Of a stretch of 64,000 nt of DNA, positions 1 through 8,195 are shown piece by piece; position 1 is the stretch's first letter; each line of letters starts with the position of its first letter. The stretch is from Psychromicrobium lacuslunae. Its GTDB lineage: Bacteria > Actinomycetota > Actinomycetes > Actinomycetales > Micrococcaceae. The stretch spans positions 248,001 to 312,000 of the forward strand of contig NZ_CP011005.1 in the NCBI RefSeq assembly GCF_000950575.1, in the 5' to 3' direction. The notes beneath the pieces are model-generated. The model had not been told where the DNA came from. It saw nothing but the letters and a program-made list of their open reading frames with translations, and did no database searches. The translations under genes and the position numbers were made by a program.

Positions 1-4
1 TCGC

Positions 5-598
5 TCAGCCCAGAGCGATGAGTTGGTTTAGCAGATCAGCGTCGATCTCGCGGTCTGCGTAAATTCGCCGCGGCAAGGCAATGGTGGAATGCGGATCGTC
101 GCTTCGCTGGCTGCCGTGGTCCGAGGCTGTCTCAGCGTATTGCCAGCGTAGTTTCAGCCCCGCTTTCTCCAACACCACGAATGATGCCGGGTTGTTCTCC
201 AACACCCTGCCGGTTACCGGAGTCTGTGCCGAAAGCTCAGCGGCGAAGGCCATCGCCGCCAGCGCAAGCTCGGTCGCAAGTCCTTTTCCCCAGCTAGCCG
301 GAGTCAATCGGTAACCGAGATTCCATGCCCCGCCAACTGTGACGTTAATGCCGCCAGTTCCGATGAACGCGCCCTCGGCCAGATCGTTCACGCCGTGTCG
401 TAGTCGTACCGCCCATGCGCCGGCACCCTGCTCGCTCCAATCCTGTTCGGCGCGCCGCACCATCTGCTCAGTTTGGGCTAACTCGGTGTGCCGTCCCGAA
501 GGCAAGTGAAGCCAGGTCTCCGGATCGGCGTAAACCCGGTGAGTTTCGTTGAGATCGGCAAGGCCGAGGGGTGATAAAAGGAGACGCTCAGTTTGCAT
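5..598 (-). CDS. GNAT family N-acetyltransferase (RimJ/RimL type)
   Basis: A 197-residue protein that probably transfers an acetyl group from acetyl-CoA to an amine; the substrate cannot be told. It opens with the family-typical TERLLLSPL strand. The acetyl-CoA loop is seen as WGKGLATEL around residues 103-111, and the C-terminal VLENNPASFVVLEKAGL matches the RimJ/RimL-type helix and strand in which a neighbour-carrying Asn-x-x-Ser is typical. The ATG at 598 is preceded by GATACT at exactly leaderless spacing and by no ribosome binding site. It stands alone on the minus strand, divergent from the ABC exporter operon. Family assignment is solid, function open. Confidence 0.85.
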   Translation of the reverse strand: MQTERLLLSPLGLADLNETHRVYADPETWLHLPSGRHTELAQTEQMVRRAEQDWSEQGAGAWAVRLRHGVNDLAEGAFIGTGGINVTVGGAWNLGYRLTPASWGKGLATELALAAMAFAAELSAQTPVTGRVLENNPASFVVLEKAGLKLRWQYAETASDHGSQRSDDPHSTIALPRRIYADREIDADLLNQLIALG

Positions 599-604
599 GC
601 TTTC

Positions 605-610
605 AGTATC
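605..610 (-). promoter_or_regulatory. Leaderless -10 element of the GNAT gene
   Basis: GATACT on the minus strand ends six bases before the ATG, so transcription would start at the A of the start codon. No convincing -35 was seen. Confidence 0.5.
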
Positions 611-763
611 TCGTATGCCTCCGACAGCCTCGTGATGACATTTGTCACCCGGAGTTGATGACAGCCGTCTGCGCCGAAAATTCGGTGTTGGCCGGAAGAT
701 TTTCTAGAAGGCAGCTGCAGGTTGCCTAAACCATCAAGAAACCATGAAGGAAGTAGTCAGAAA

Positions 764-1264
764 ATGTCTGCGCAACTCGTAGTGAACATCCTGCTAGCGG
801 TGCTGGTGCTTTGTTGGGTGCTTTACCGGCAGCTCCAAGCCAAACCAATCAAGGAACGGAGCCCGTACACCCTGATGTTGGTGTTGGGTGTGCTGGGGCT
901 GCTGCAAATTGCTCAGCTCACCGCCAAAGTAGAGATCTCGGCGATTGGCTACGCAGCGCTCGTAATCGGGCTGCTCAGCGGCGCCGCCTTCGGTTGGTTA
1001 CGAGGTCGGTTAGTGCATCTCTGGCGCGCTGACGACGGCACCCTGATGCGACAGGGCAACTGGCTCACCATTGTGCTCTGGGTACTGGGCATCGCAGTGC
1101 ATCTCGGCATTGACTGGATTGGCGTCGCACTCTCGCCGAACGGTCAGACCGCCGGTGCCGAAGCTCTCGGCACTACCGGAATCATGCTTTACCTGGCCGT
1201 CGCGCTGGCCGCCCAGCGTTTCGCCACTCTCGCCCGTATCCCCGCCGCAAGCCCGGTTCGCTGA
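764..1264 (+). CDS. Five-helix membrane protein heading an ABC/two-component operon
   Basis: A 166-residue integral membrane protein with about five hydrophobic segments (roughly residues 4-22, 35-54, 59-82, 98-119 and 137-156 of the chosen start). The charged RQLQAKPIKERSPY loop after helix 1 recalls DUF1453/CcdC-like proteins, a tentative resemblance only. The ATG at 764 follows an AAGGAAG Shine-Dalgarno sequence; an upstream in-frame TTG at 722 lacks one. The stop lies 11 bases before the ABC ATPase start, so the genes are probably co-transcribed. Its role may be to accompany the exporter or sense the membrane state; this is inference. Confidence 0.8.
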   Translation: MSAQLVVNILLAVLVLCWVLYRQLQAKPIKERSPYTLMLVLGVLGLLQIAQLTAKVEISAIGYAALVIGLLSGAAFGWLRGRLVHLWRADDGTLMRQGNWLTIVLWVLGIAVHLGIDWIGVALSPNGQTAGAEALGTTGIMLYLAVALAAQRFATLARIPAASPVR

Positions 1265-1275
1265 AAGGACCCCTG

Positions 1276-2226
1276 ATGAGTCAACTACTAGGAAATACCA
1301 AAGAAACCCCGACTCAAAGTCTCTACGCGGTTGACGCCGAAGGGCTGCAGAAGTCTTATGGCAAGGTCAAGGCGGTGGACGGCATTGACCTGCGGATCAA
1401 GCCTGGCGAAATCGTCGCCTTCCTGGGGCCGAATGGCGCTGGTAAGACCAGTACCATCGACATGCTGCTTGGTCTCTCCAAGCCGGAAGCGGGCAGCATT
1501 ACGGTGTATGGCAAGAGCCCGCGTCAGGCCATCGCACACGGTCAGGTCTCTGCTGTGATGCAGACCGGTGGGTTATTGAAGGACCTCACGGTGCGCGAAA
1601 CGGTGGAACTCACCGCCTCGCTTTTCGCCGAGTCCCGTCCGGTGGATGAATGTTTGGAGCGCGCGGGTATTAAGGACATCGGCGACCGGATGGTCTTCAA
1701 ATGCTCCGGTGGTCAGCAACAGCGCTTGCGCTTTGCGATGGCCCTGGTCTCCGATCCCGGCCTGCTGATTCTCGATGAACCGACCACCGGAATGGATGTG
1801 GAGGGACGCCGCGACTTCTGGAACGCGATCCACACCGATGCACGACGTGGCCGTACCGTCATCTTCGCCACGCACTACCTCGACGAGGCAGACGCTTATG
1901 CGGATCGGATCATTCTGGTGCGGAAAGGGAAGATCGTTGCCGACGGCACCAGTGCTGAAATCAAGGCGCTGGCTGCGGGCCGCACGGTGCGAGCCAGCGT
2001 TAGCAACCTGGATCAGACCGTGCTGGCCGCGCTGCCCGGGGTTGACGGAGTTGAGCTGCGTGCCGGTATTGTCACTGCTCACGCTAAGGACTCCGACGCT
2101 GTCGCACGTTATCTGTTGAATAACACCGATGCCAAAGACCTCGAGATCACTTCACACAATCTAGAAGACGCCTTCTTGGCGCTCACCGCCGACGAGTCTG
2201 ATGCCGACTCAGTCAAGACCAACTAA
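1276..2226 (+). CDS. ABC transporter ATP-binding protein
   Basis: A 316-residue cytoplasmic ATPase of a drug/antibiotic-type (DrrA-like) ABC exporter. Walker A is GPNGAGKT at residues 51-58, the signature is CSGGQQQR (Cys replaces the usual Leu), and Walker B LLILDEPTTGMD is followed by the switch His in FATHYLDEADAYADRI. The last 80 or so residues form the C-terminal regulatory domain common in this subfamily. AAAGGA precedes the ATG. The permease begins 9 bases downstream and a histidine kinase/response regulator pair follows, an arrangement typical of exporters answering cell-envelope stress or peptide antibiotics. Confidence 0.93.
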   Translation: MSQLLGNTKETPTQSLYAVDAEGLQKSYGKVKAVDGIDLRIKPGEIVAFLGPNGAGKTSTIDMLLGLSKPEAGSITVYGKSPRQAIAHGQVSAVMQTGGLLKDLTVRETVELTASLFAESRPVDECLERAGIKDIGDRMVFKCSGGQQQRLRFAMALVSDPGLLILDEPTTGMDVEGRRDFWNAIHTDARRGRTVIFATHYLDEADAYADRIILVRKGKIVADGTSAEIKALAAGRTVRASVSNLDQTVLAALPGVDGVELRAGIVTAHAKDSDAVARYLLNNTDAKDLEITSHNLEDAFLALTADESDADSVKTN

Positions 2227-2235
2227 GGAACCATT

Positions 2236-3045
2236 GTGACCACCGTGAATAGTATTCCTTCAAGTATTTCCACCGAACGTCATGTGCCGCCCTTCGGCGG
2301 TTTCAACCTCACTCTGCTCGGTATTGAAATGAAACGCCGGCTACGCAATCGCAGAAACGTTATTTTCGCGATGGTGCTGCCGGTGGCAATGTTTTTGATT
2401 ATTGGATTACAGGTCAAGGACACGCCCTTGGATCCGAGCCATCCGATCAGTGCCGGTGGACAGTCTGTCTCCGCCTACATCATGCTCTCGATGGCGGTCT
2501 ACGGTTGCATGATTACCGCCACTTCAGCTGGCGGCGCGGTCGCGATTGAGCGGTCGATGGGCTGGAGCCGGCAACTGCGGCTCACCCCGCTCAGCCCGGC
2601 CGCCAATATCGCGGTGAAAATCGTCGGCGCACTGGTGCTGGGCGCAATTGCTATTGCGGCTGTTTACATTGCCGGCTATGCCATTGGCGTGCGGATGGAC
2701 GTGGGTATCTGGGTGATTGGTGCGCTCGCAGCGCTGCTCGGTTCCCTGGTTTTCACCGCACTGGGTCTGCTGGTCGGCTACTTGGTACCGAGTGAGAACG
2801 TGATGCAATTCATGGGTCCGGCGATCGCCTTCCTGGCCCTGTTTGGCGGTTTGTTCTTCCCGCTGGATGGCTGGATGAAGAACGTCGGAGTCTGGACGCC
2901 AACCTACGGTATCGGCGAAATTGCCCGTTCTCCGCTCACTGGGGCGGACTTCAACTGGTTGGCCTTGGCCAACGTCGCCCTGTGGTTGGTTATTTTCGCC
3001 GCCGGAGCCGCGCTAGCTTTCCGCCGAGATACTCGCCGGGTCTGA
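2236..3045 (+). CDS. ABC transporter permease (ABC-2 type)
   Basis: A 269-residue membrane subunit with the ABC-2 architecture: a cytoplasmic N-terminus, MKRRLRNRRNVIFAMVLPVAMFLIIG as helix 1, and about six membrane segments ending in WLVIFAAGAALAFRRD. The FGGLFFPLDGWMKNVGVWTPTYG segment is the conserved stretch before the last helix of ABC-2 exporters. It should form the membrane pore for the ATPase encoded just upstream. The start is GTG at 2236 after TAAGGAACC. The exported compound is unknown. The kinase start lies 14 bases after the stop. Confidence 0.92.
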   Translation: MTTVNSIPSSISTERHVPPFGGFNLTLLGIEMKRRLRNRRNVIFAMVLPVAMFLIIGLQVKDTPLDPSHPISAGGQSVSAYIMLSMAVYGCMITATSAGGAVAIERSMGWSRQLRLTPLSPAANIAVKIVGALVLGAIAIAAVYIAGYAIGVRMDVGIWVIGALAALLGSLVFTALGLLVGYLVPSENVMQFMGPAIAFLALFGGLFFPLDGWMKNVGVWTPTYGIGEIARSPLTGADFNWLALANVALWLVIFAAGAALAFRRDTRRV

Positions 3046-3047
3046 CG

Positions 3048-3053
3048 TACAGT
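3048..3053 (+). promoter_or_regulatory. Leaderless -10 element of the histidine kinase
   Basis: TACAGT ends six bases before the ATG at 3060. It would give the two-component genes their own leaderless transcript in addition to read-through from the ABC genes. Confidence 0.5.
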
Positions 3054-3059
3054 AACCGT

Positions 3060-4271
3060 ATGCCAGGCCAGCAGAACTCAACCGCAGCCGAGCAGCTCCC
3101 CGAGCAGCTCCCTGAACAGTTAGACAGCAGACTGAGCTGGATACCTCAGGGTGGCGGCCGGGCGCTGAATTGGCGTGAGCTACTGACCGCCAGAGGTGCC
3201 CGGCGCTGGTACACCGGGGCATTCTTCGCGGTGCTGATCTGGAGTTTCAACACGCTACCGAACCTGCTCAGTCACCAAGGCTCGGCCGGGGCCATCACTA
3301 GCTATATTGCTGTCACCGTGGTGATGTTGCTGAGTTTCATGTTCATTCCGCCGCTCAGCTGGGGGCGCAGCGAAGCCTTCAAGCTGAGCGTGCTGGGATT
3401 CCTGATTGTGCTCGGCGGGCTGTCGCTGTTTTTCGTTGGCCGCTCGGGTGGTTGGTTCGCCACCTTCATCACGGTGTGCGCCGCCATGCAGCAGTATCGG
3501 CGGCGCACCGCACTCGGCATTATGGCCGGCATGTTCTTGCTGATCATCCTGGTCCAAATGGTGATGGGGGCGTCTTTCGAAGATGCTTTCTCAATGGCCG
3601 CGGTGGCTGGCTCAGTTGGACTAATGATGGTTGCTTTTTCCCGTCAGATAGAAGCGGTCAGGACCTTGCGTGCTACTCAACGCGAGTTGGCGGATGTTGC
3701 GGTTCAGGAAGAACGTAACCGGGTGGCCCGGGACATGCACGATATCCTGGGTCACTCGCTCACCGTGATCGCGGTCAAGGCTGAACTGGCGGGGCGGCTG
3801 CTGGAGGACGCTCCCGAGCGCGCAGCGGTTGAGATCCAGGAGGTGGAAGACCTGGCTCGGGGTGCGCTCGCCGATGTGCGAGCCACGGTCAGTGGTTACC
3901 GTGGCGTCAACGTGCTTTCTGAGTTGGCCAACGCCAGATCAGCGCTGAACGCGGCAGGTATTGAAGCGGAGCTGCCGGGGGCGGCTGATGAGGTACCGGC
4001 TAAGTACCGTGAGCTCTTCGGCTGGGCGCTGCGCGAGGGCGTGACGAATATTGTCAGGCATTCCTCCGCGAGCCACGCCAAGGTGACAATGGGGGCTGGT
4101 TTCATCCAGATCGACGACGACGGGGTGGGGTTACTACAGCATGATGCGCCGTCGACCGCTAATGGTCTGAATGGGCTGCGAGAACGCGTTGAGGCTCAGC
4201 AGGCGTCACTTTCGATTGGTCGCTCCGGACTGGGTGAGCACGGCGGTTTCCGGCTCCGGGTCGAGTTGTGA
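3060..4271 (+). CDS. Sensor histidine kinase (HisKA_3, DesK/NarL family)
   Basis: A 403-residue membrane sensor kinase. About five or six N-terminal membrane helices span residues 45-195 with little extracellular loop, a pattern of membrane-stress or lipid sensors. The phosphoacceptor is His227 in RDMHDILGHSL, inside the EERNRVARDMHD box. The ATPase domain has the N box in REGVTNIVRHS and the G box IDDDGVGL. The N-terminus carries an EQLP triplicate from a 12-base repeat. The ATG at 3060 has no Shine-Dalgarno but a TACAGT hexamer at leaderless spacing; a longer reading to 2982 overlaps the permease and is unlikely. It should phosphorylate the adjacent regulator. Confidence 0.93.
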   Translation: MPGQQNSTAAEQLPEQLPEQLDSRLSWIPQGGGRALNWRELLTARGARRWYTGAFFAVLIWSFNTLPNLLSHQGSAGAITSYIAVTVVMLLSFMFIPPLSWGRSEAFKLSVLGFLIVLGGLSLFFVGRSGGWFATFITVCAAMQQYRRRTALGIMAGMFLLIILVQMVMGASFEDAFSMAAVAGSVGLMMVAFSRQIEAVRTLRATQRELADVAVQEERNRVARDMHDILGHSLTVIAVKAELAGRLLEDAPERAAVEIQEVEDLARGALADVRATVSGYRGVNVLSELANARSALNAAGIEAELPGAADEVPAKYRELFGWALREGVTNIVRHSSASHAKVTMGAGFIQIDDDGVGLLQHDAPSTANGLNGLRERVEAQQASLSIGRSGLGEHGGFRLRVEL

Positions 4272-4287
4272 AGCGGCCGAGATTGGA

Positions 4288-4293
4288 TAGATT
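4288..4293 (+). promoter_or_regulatory. Leaderless -10 element of the response regulator
   Basis: TAGATT ends six bases before the ATG at 4300; TTGTGA at 4266-4271 sits 16 bases upstream as a possible -35. The gene may therefore be transcribed separately from its kinase. Confidence 0.5.
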
Positions 4294-4299
4294 GGGCAG

Positions 4300-4908
4300 A
4301 TGATTCGCCTATTGATTGCTGACGACCAGGCGTTGGTGCGAGGTGCCTTGGCTGCGCTCTTGAGCTTAGAGCGCGATATTCAAGTGGTGGCCGAAGTAGG
4401 TCGAGGCGATGAAGTGGTGCCAGCTGCTCTTGAAGCTGCCGCCGAGGTCGCTTTGCTCGACGTTGAAATGCCCGGCCTGGACGGTATTGCCGCTGCCGCC
4501 GCGCTGCGTCGCGCGCTCCCTGAGTGCAAGGTTCTGATGGTGACTACTTTCGGTCGGCCAGGTTATCTGCGTCGAGCCATGCAAGCCGGAGCGAACGGTT
4601 TCGTGGTCAAGGACACGCCAGCAAAACAGCTCGCCGATGCGGTGCGTCGCGTGCATTCTGGGCTGCGAGTAGTCGATCCCACCTTAGCGGCGGAGACCTT
4701 GACCAGCGGGGAAAGTCCGCTGACCGAACGGGAAACCGAGGTGCTGCGCGCCGCTAGCCAGGGTGGCACTGTCGCCGATATCGCTCGGGCTACCTTCCTT
4801 TCCGAAGGCACGGTGCGAAACTACCTCTCTAGCGCGATGGGTAAGACCTCGGCAAGGACCCGAGCCGAGGCAGTGCACAATGCCGAAGAAAATGGCTGGT
4901 TGCTCTAG
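4300..4908 (+). CDS. NarL/FixJ-family response regulator
   Basis: A 202-residue regulator partnered with the kinase just upstream. The receiver domain shows the acidic pair Asp8-Asp9, phosphoacceptor Asp54 in LLDVEMPG, and the conserved Lys in VVKDTPAKQL. The C-terminal LuxR-type helix-turn-helix runs LTERETEVLRAASQGGTVAD then LSEGTVRNYLSSAMGK. Phosphorylation should drive dimerisation and DNA binding. The likely target is the ABC exporter operon at 764-3045, as is usual for this gene order; no operator could be assigned. A perfect inverted repeat follows the gene. Confidence 0.94.
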   Translation: MIRLLIADDQALVRGALAALLSLERDIQVVAEVGRGDEVVPAALEAAAEVALLDVEMPGLDGIAAAAALRRALPECKVLMVTTFGRPGYLRRAMQAGANGFVVKDTPAKQLADAVRRVHSGLRVVDPTLAAETLTSGESPLTERETEVLRAASQGGTVADIARATFLSEGTVRNYLSSAMGKTSARTRAEAVHNAEENGWLL

Positions 4909-4960
4909 TTTCAAGCTCCTCAAACCAAGAACTCGTCGTCCTGGGGAGCGGTCGGATGCT

Positions 4961-5021
4961 GTCGAGTGTGCAGATCTACACGTTATCGGAGCCTCATAGG
5001 GTGTAGATCTGCACACTCGAC
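4961..5021. repeat. Perfect 21-bp inverted repeat with 19-nt loop
   Basis: The arms 4961-4981 and 5001-5021 are exact reverse complements (core GTGTAGATCTGCACAC) around a 19-base spacer. The hairpin lies between the response regulator and dusB. No T-run follows, so it is not a canonical intrinsic terminator. It could be a Rho-independent-like barrier, an operator pair or a dispersed palindromic element. Confidence 0.85.
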
Positions 5022-5075
5022 GAGGGGATTCGCCCGAATTTTCGGGGTTTGACAGAACTTTGAGAGAATATAACC

Positions 5076-6257
5076 GTGACTGTTACTGATATCCCCGCGC
5101 CGACGGACCGGCTGGAACTGCCGCCGCTCCAGCTGGGCAATATCACCATTGATACCCCAGTGGTGCTGGCCCCAATGGCGGGCATCACCAATACCGCCTT
5201 CCGGCGACTCTGCCGTGAATACGGCGGCGGCCTCTATGTCGCCGAAATGGTGACCTCGCGGGCCCTGGTGGAGCGCACTCCGGAGAGTCTACGGATCATC
5301 TCCCACGATGATGACGAAAAGGTGCGCTCCGTACAGCTTTACGGGGTCGACCCGCTCACCGTGGGCCGCGCCGTCCGGATGCTGGTCGAAGAAAACCGTG
5401 CCGATCACATTGACCTGAATTTTGGCTGCCCGGTGGCTAAAGTGACTCGGCGCGGCGGTGGGGCCGCACTGCCCTGGAAAACCGAACTCTTCACCTCGAT
5501 CGTGCAGACAGCGGTTCGCGAAGCTTCGCGTGGCGGGCTGCCGCTCACCGTCAAAATGCGCAAGGGCATTGACGAGGATCACTTGACCTATCTGGAGGCT
5601 GGCAAAATCGCTCGGGATTCCGGTGTTGCCGCGGTCGCGCTGCATGGCCGGACGGCGAGTCAGTTCTACTCGGGGGTCGCCGATTGGTCGGCGATAGCCC
5701 GGCTGCGGGAGGCACTGCCGGACATTCCGGTGCTCGGCAACGGTGATATCTGGAGTGCCGAGGACGCGATCCGAATGGTCCGGGAGACCGGCGTCGACGG
5801 CGTGGTGATAGGTCGTGGCTGCCAGGGTAGGCCGTGGCTCTTTGGTGATCTGATGGCCGCTTTCGACGGGGATGCTCAGCGTTTCCGGCCAGGCCTCAAA
5901 GAAGTCGCAGACACCGTTTACCGGCACGCCCAGTTGCTGATTGAGACTTTTGGCGAGGAAGACAAGGCGCTACGGGATATCCGCAAGCATATGGCCTGGT
6001 ATTTCAAGGGCTACGTGGTGGGCGGAGAGTTGCGAGCCAAGCTGGCTTCGGTGCCGACCTTGGAGGTGCTGCGAGGCTTGCTCGACCAACTGGATATGGC
6101 CTCACCTTATCCAGGCGTCGATGCCGAAGGTCCGCGCGGCCGAGCTGGCACTCCGAAGCGCACCGCGCTGCCGGAGGGCTGGTTGAACAGCAAGGATCTG
6201 AACGAGGATCAGCGGGCCGGAATTGCCGCCGCAGAACTGGATGTCTCTGGTGGCTGA
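5076..6257 (+). CDS. dusB: tRNA-dihydrouridine synthase
   Basis: A 393-residue FMN enzyme that reduces uridine to dihydrouridine in the tRNA D-loop, using NADPH. The family string is intact: LAPMAGITNTAFRRL (FMN binding), VQLYGVDP, IDLNFGCPVAKVTRRGGGAAL with the catalytic Cys, VKMRKGID, VALHGRTASQFYSG and VLGNGDI followed by VVIGRGCQGRPWLF for phosphate binding. The GTG at 5076 is the only sensible start before the LELPPLQLGNI opening. The stop overlaps the start of the dGTPase gene by 17 bases, indicating co-transcription. The C-terminal extension of about 60 residues past the core is typical of actinobacteria. Confidence 0.96.
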   Translation: MTVTDIPAPTDRLELPPLQLGNITIDTPVVLAPMAGITNTAFRRLCREYGGGLYVAEMVTSRALVERTPESLRIISHDDDEKVRSVQLYGVDPLTVGRAVRMLVEENRADHIDLNFGCPVAKVTRRGGGAALPWKTELFTSIVQTAVREASRGGLPLTVKMRKGIDEDHLTYLEAGKIARDSGVAAVALHGRTASQFYSGVADWSAIARLREALPDIPVLGNGDIWSAEDAIRMVRETGVDGVVIGRGCQGRPWLFGDLMAAFDGDAQRFRPGLKEVADTVYRHAQLLIETFGEEDKALRDIRKHMAWYFKGYVVGGELRAKLASVPTLEVLRGLLDQLDMASPYPGVDAEGPRGRAGTPKRTALPEGWLNSKDLNEDQRAGIAAAELDVSGG

Positions 6258-7506
6258 GCGCCCGGGGGAGGGCTATCGGGCCGCCGATGCCGAGCGCTGG
6301 GTAGCGGAGCCAGCGAAGAACTCTTATCGCAGCCCTTTCGAACGCGACCGCGCCCGGGTGCTGCATTCCTCGGCGTTGCGCCGGCTCGGCGCCAAAACTC
6401 AGGTGGTCGCCCCGGACACCGATGACTTCGTCCGTACCCGGCTGACCCATTCACTTGAAGTCGCCCAGGTCGGCCGAGAACTGGGCCGAGTGCTCGGCTG
6501 CGATCCCGATGTGGTCGATGCGGCCTGCCTTTCCCACGATCTCGGTCATCCGCCCTTCGGCCACAACGGCGAAAGCGCACTGAATGACCTGACGCACTCG
6601 ATTGGCGGTTTCGAAGGTAATGCACAGACCCTTCGGTTGCTGACCCGGTTGGAGCCCAAAGTGCTCGCCGCCGATGGTACCCCGGCGGGCTTGAACCTGA
6701 GCCGAGCGAGCCTCGACGCCGCATGCAAGTACCCCTGGCTGGCGGCCGATGCCCCGTTAATCCACGGGCATCGCACCAGCAAGTTTGGGGTCTACACCGA
6801 CGATGAACCGATTTTCAGTTGGTTACGCGAAGGCGCTCCGGAAGGCCACAGCTGCATCGAGGCCCAGGTGATGGACCTTGCCGATGACATCTCTTACTCG
6901 GTCCACGATGTCGAGGACGCCATTGTGGCCGGAAACTTCCAGCTTGCAGACCTTGCCCAGCAAGATAACCGTGACCGGGTGATCGGTTACACCCAACAGT
7001 GGTATTTGCCGCACACCGACCCGGCCGAGATCGATGCCGCGCTGTCCCGATTAGAAGCCACACCGGTCTGGGTCGCCCAGGCAGATGGTTCAAGGGCCGC
7101 CATGGCGGCGTTGAAGAATATGACCAGCCAGTTGATCGGACGGTTCTGCCAAAGTGCCCTGGACACCACTCGAGCGATCTACGGCGACCAGCCGCTGACC
7201 AGGTTCGCTGCGGATGTTGTGGTGCCACCGGAAACAGTGGTGGAAATTGCTGTGATGAAAGGCCTAGCCACCACCTTCGTGATGACCACCGACCGTCGTC
7301 AGCCGATCTACCAGCGGCAGCAAGAAATTCTGCATGAGCTGGTCGCGGCCTTAGTGGCGAGTGGCGATCGGCATCTGGAAACCATGTTCGCTGCGGACTG
7401 GCGAGCCGCCACTGATGATGCCGGAAGGCTTCGCGTGGTGATCGATCAAGTCGCCTCGCTCACCGACGTTTCGGCGCTCGCCTGGCATCGAGAGCTCGGC
7501 AAATAG
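6241..7506 (+). CDS. dgt: Deoxyguanosinetriphosphate triphosphohydrolase-like protein
   Basis: A 421-residue HD-domain enzyme that cleaves dNTPs, classically dGTP, to deoxynucleoside and triphosphate. The metal ligands show as RLTHSLEVAQVG then CLSHDLGHPPFGHNGE (the HD pair) and LADDISYSVHDVEDA further on. The opening SYRSPFERDRARVLHSSALRRLGAKTQV is diagnostic of the bacterial dGTPase family. The start is ATG at 6241 inside the end of dusB; a TTG at 6223 would add six residues. Translational coupling to dusB is likely. The order dusB-dgt-dnaG is common in Micrococcaceae. Confidence 0.94.
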   Translation: MSLVAERPGEGYRAADAERWVAEPAKNSYRSPFERDRARVLHSSALRRLGAKTQVVAPDTDDFVRTRLTHSLEVAQVGRELGRVLGCDPDVVDAACLSHDLGHPPFGHNGESALNDLTHSIGGFEGNAQTLRLLTRLEPKVLAADGTPAGLNLSRASLDAACKYPWLAADAPLIHGHRTSKFGVYTDDEPIFSWLREGAPEGHSCIEAQVMDLADDISYSVHDVEDAIVAGNFQLADLAQQDNRDRVIGYTQQWYLPHTDPAEIDAALSRLEATPVWVAQADGSRAAMAALKNMTSQLIGRFCQSALDTTRAIYGDQPLTRFAADVVVPPETVVEIAVMKGLATTFVMTTDRRQPIYQRQQEILHELVAALVASGDRHLETMFAADWRAATDDAGRLRVVIDQVASLTDVSALAWHRELGK

Positions 7507-7549
7507 CCCTGAACTGGGCCGAGTTAATCGGCGGAAATTTCTGTTTGCA

Positions 7550-7555
7550 TAGACT
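7550..7555 (+). promoter_or_regulatory. Leaderless -10 element of the 180-aa protein
   Basis: TAGACT ends six bases before the ATG at 7562. The same hexamer at the same spacing precedes dnaG. Confidence 0.55.
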
Positions 7556-7561
7556 GTTGCT

Positions 7562-8104
7562 ATGACGACAGCAGAGCAGATCTACCAACAATTGCTGGCC
7601 CGCGCGCAAGGTACCCCCTACACGGTGTCCTTGATTGACGGCGGCTTACGCGTGCATCTCAACGTTGCGGATATGCATTGGCTCACCCTTTTTTACGAAA
7701 ATAAACTCGATAAGGAGTACAGCATTAACCTGCTCCTCGACGAGGCATCGCAGAGCTACACCAAGGAACAGGTGCTCAAGGAAGTCAGTTGGCGGGCGGG
7801 AGCCAGCCCGATTGGGTTTGTGCCACATTTCGAGCTCAGCAGCACGGTGAGCAAGGGCACCATGGTGGAAATCAGTAGCGCCAAAGTTGCCGGTGTGCAG
7901 GAAAAAGGCGGGCTTTACGACGGCTACACCCTCGATACCCGGGAGATGTCAAAGTTCGTTGATGAGGTGATGGTGCCCTCCGGTTGGTCTAAGAAGATGG
8001 ACAAGAGCACCAAGCTCGGGCTAATTTTTGCCGGCGTCGGGGTCGGGGTGGCACTGATCGCCGTACTGGTGGCGATCATTATCGTGCTCAACGTGGCGAA
8101 ATAA
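7562..8104 (+). CDS. Hypothetical protein with C-terminal membrane anchor
   Basis: A 180-residue protein of unknown function. Residues 1-150 are soluble and mixed alpha/beta, rich in aromatics (MHWLTLFYENKLDKEYSINLL). A single hydrophobic helix near residues 155-177 (LGLIFAGVGVGVALIAVLVA and onward) ends in NVAK, a tail-anchored layout with the bulk of the protein in the cytoplasm. It sits between dgt and dnaG with its own leaderless promoter. No catalytic motif or recognised domain was seen. Confidence 0.8.
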   Translation: MTTAEQIYQQLLARAQGTPYTVSLIDGGLRVHLNVADMHWLTLFYENKLDKEYSINLLLDEASQSYTKEQVLKEVSWRAGASPIGFVPHFELSSTVSKGTMVEISSAKVAGVQEKGGLYDGYTLDTREMSKFVDEVMVPSGWSKKMDKSTKLGLIFAGVGVGVALIAVLVAIIIVLNVAK

Positions 8105-8183
8105 GCCCAGCCAAGGAAAGGCAGCGCAGAGGCGTCGGAGCAGGCTGAAAGCGAAAGCCAGCGACGCTGTCGGCCTGCTGTCA

Positions 8184-8189
8184 TAGACT
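8184..8189 (+). promoter_or_regulatory. Leaderless -10 element of dnaG
   Basis: TAGACT ends six bases before the GTG at 8196, and no Shine-Dalgarno sequence is present. Confidence 0.6.
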
Positions 8190-8195
8190 ATTCGG

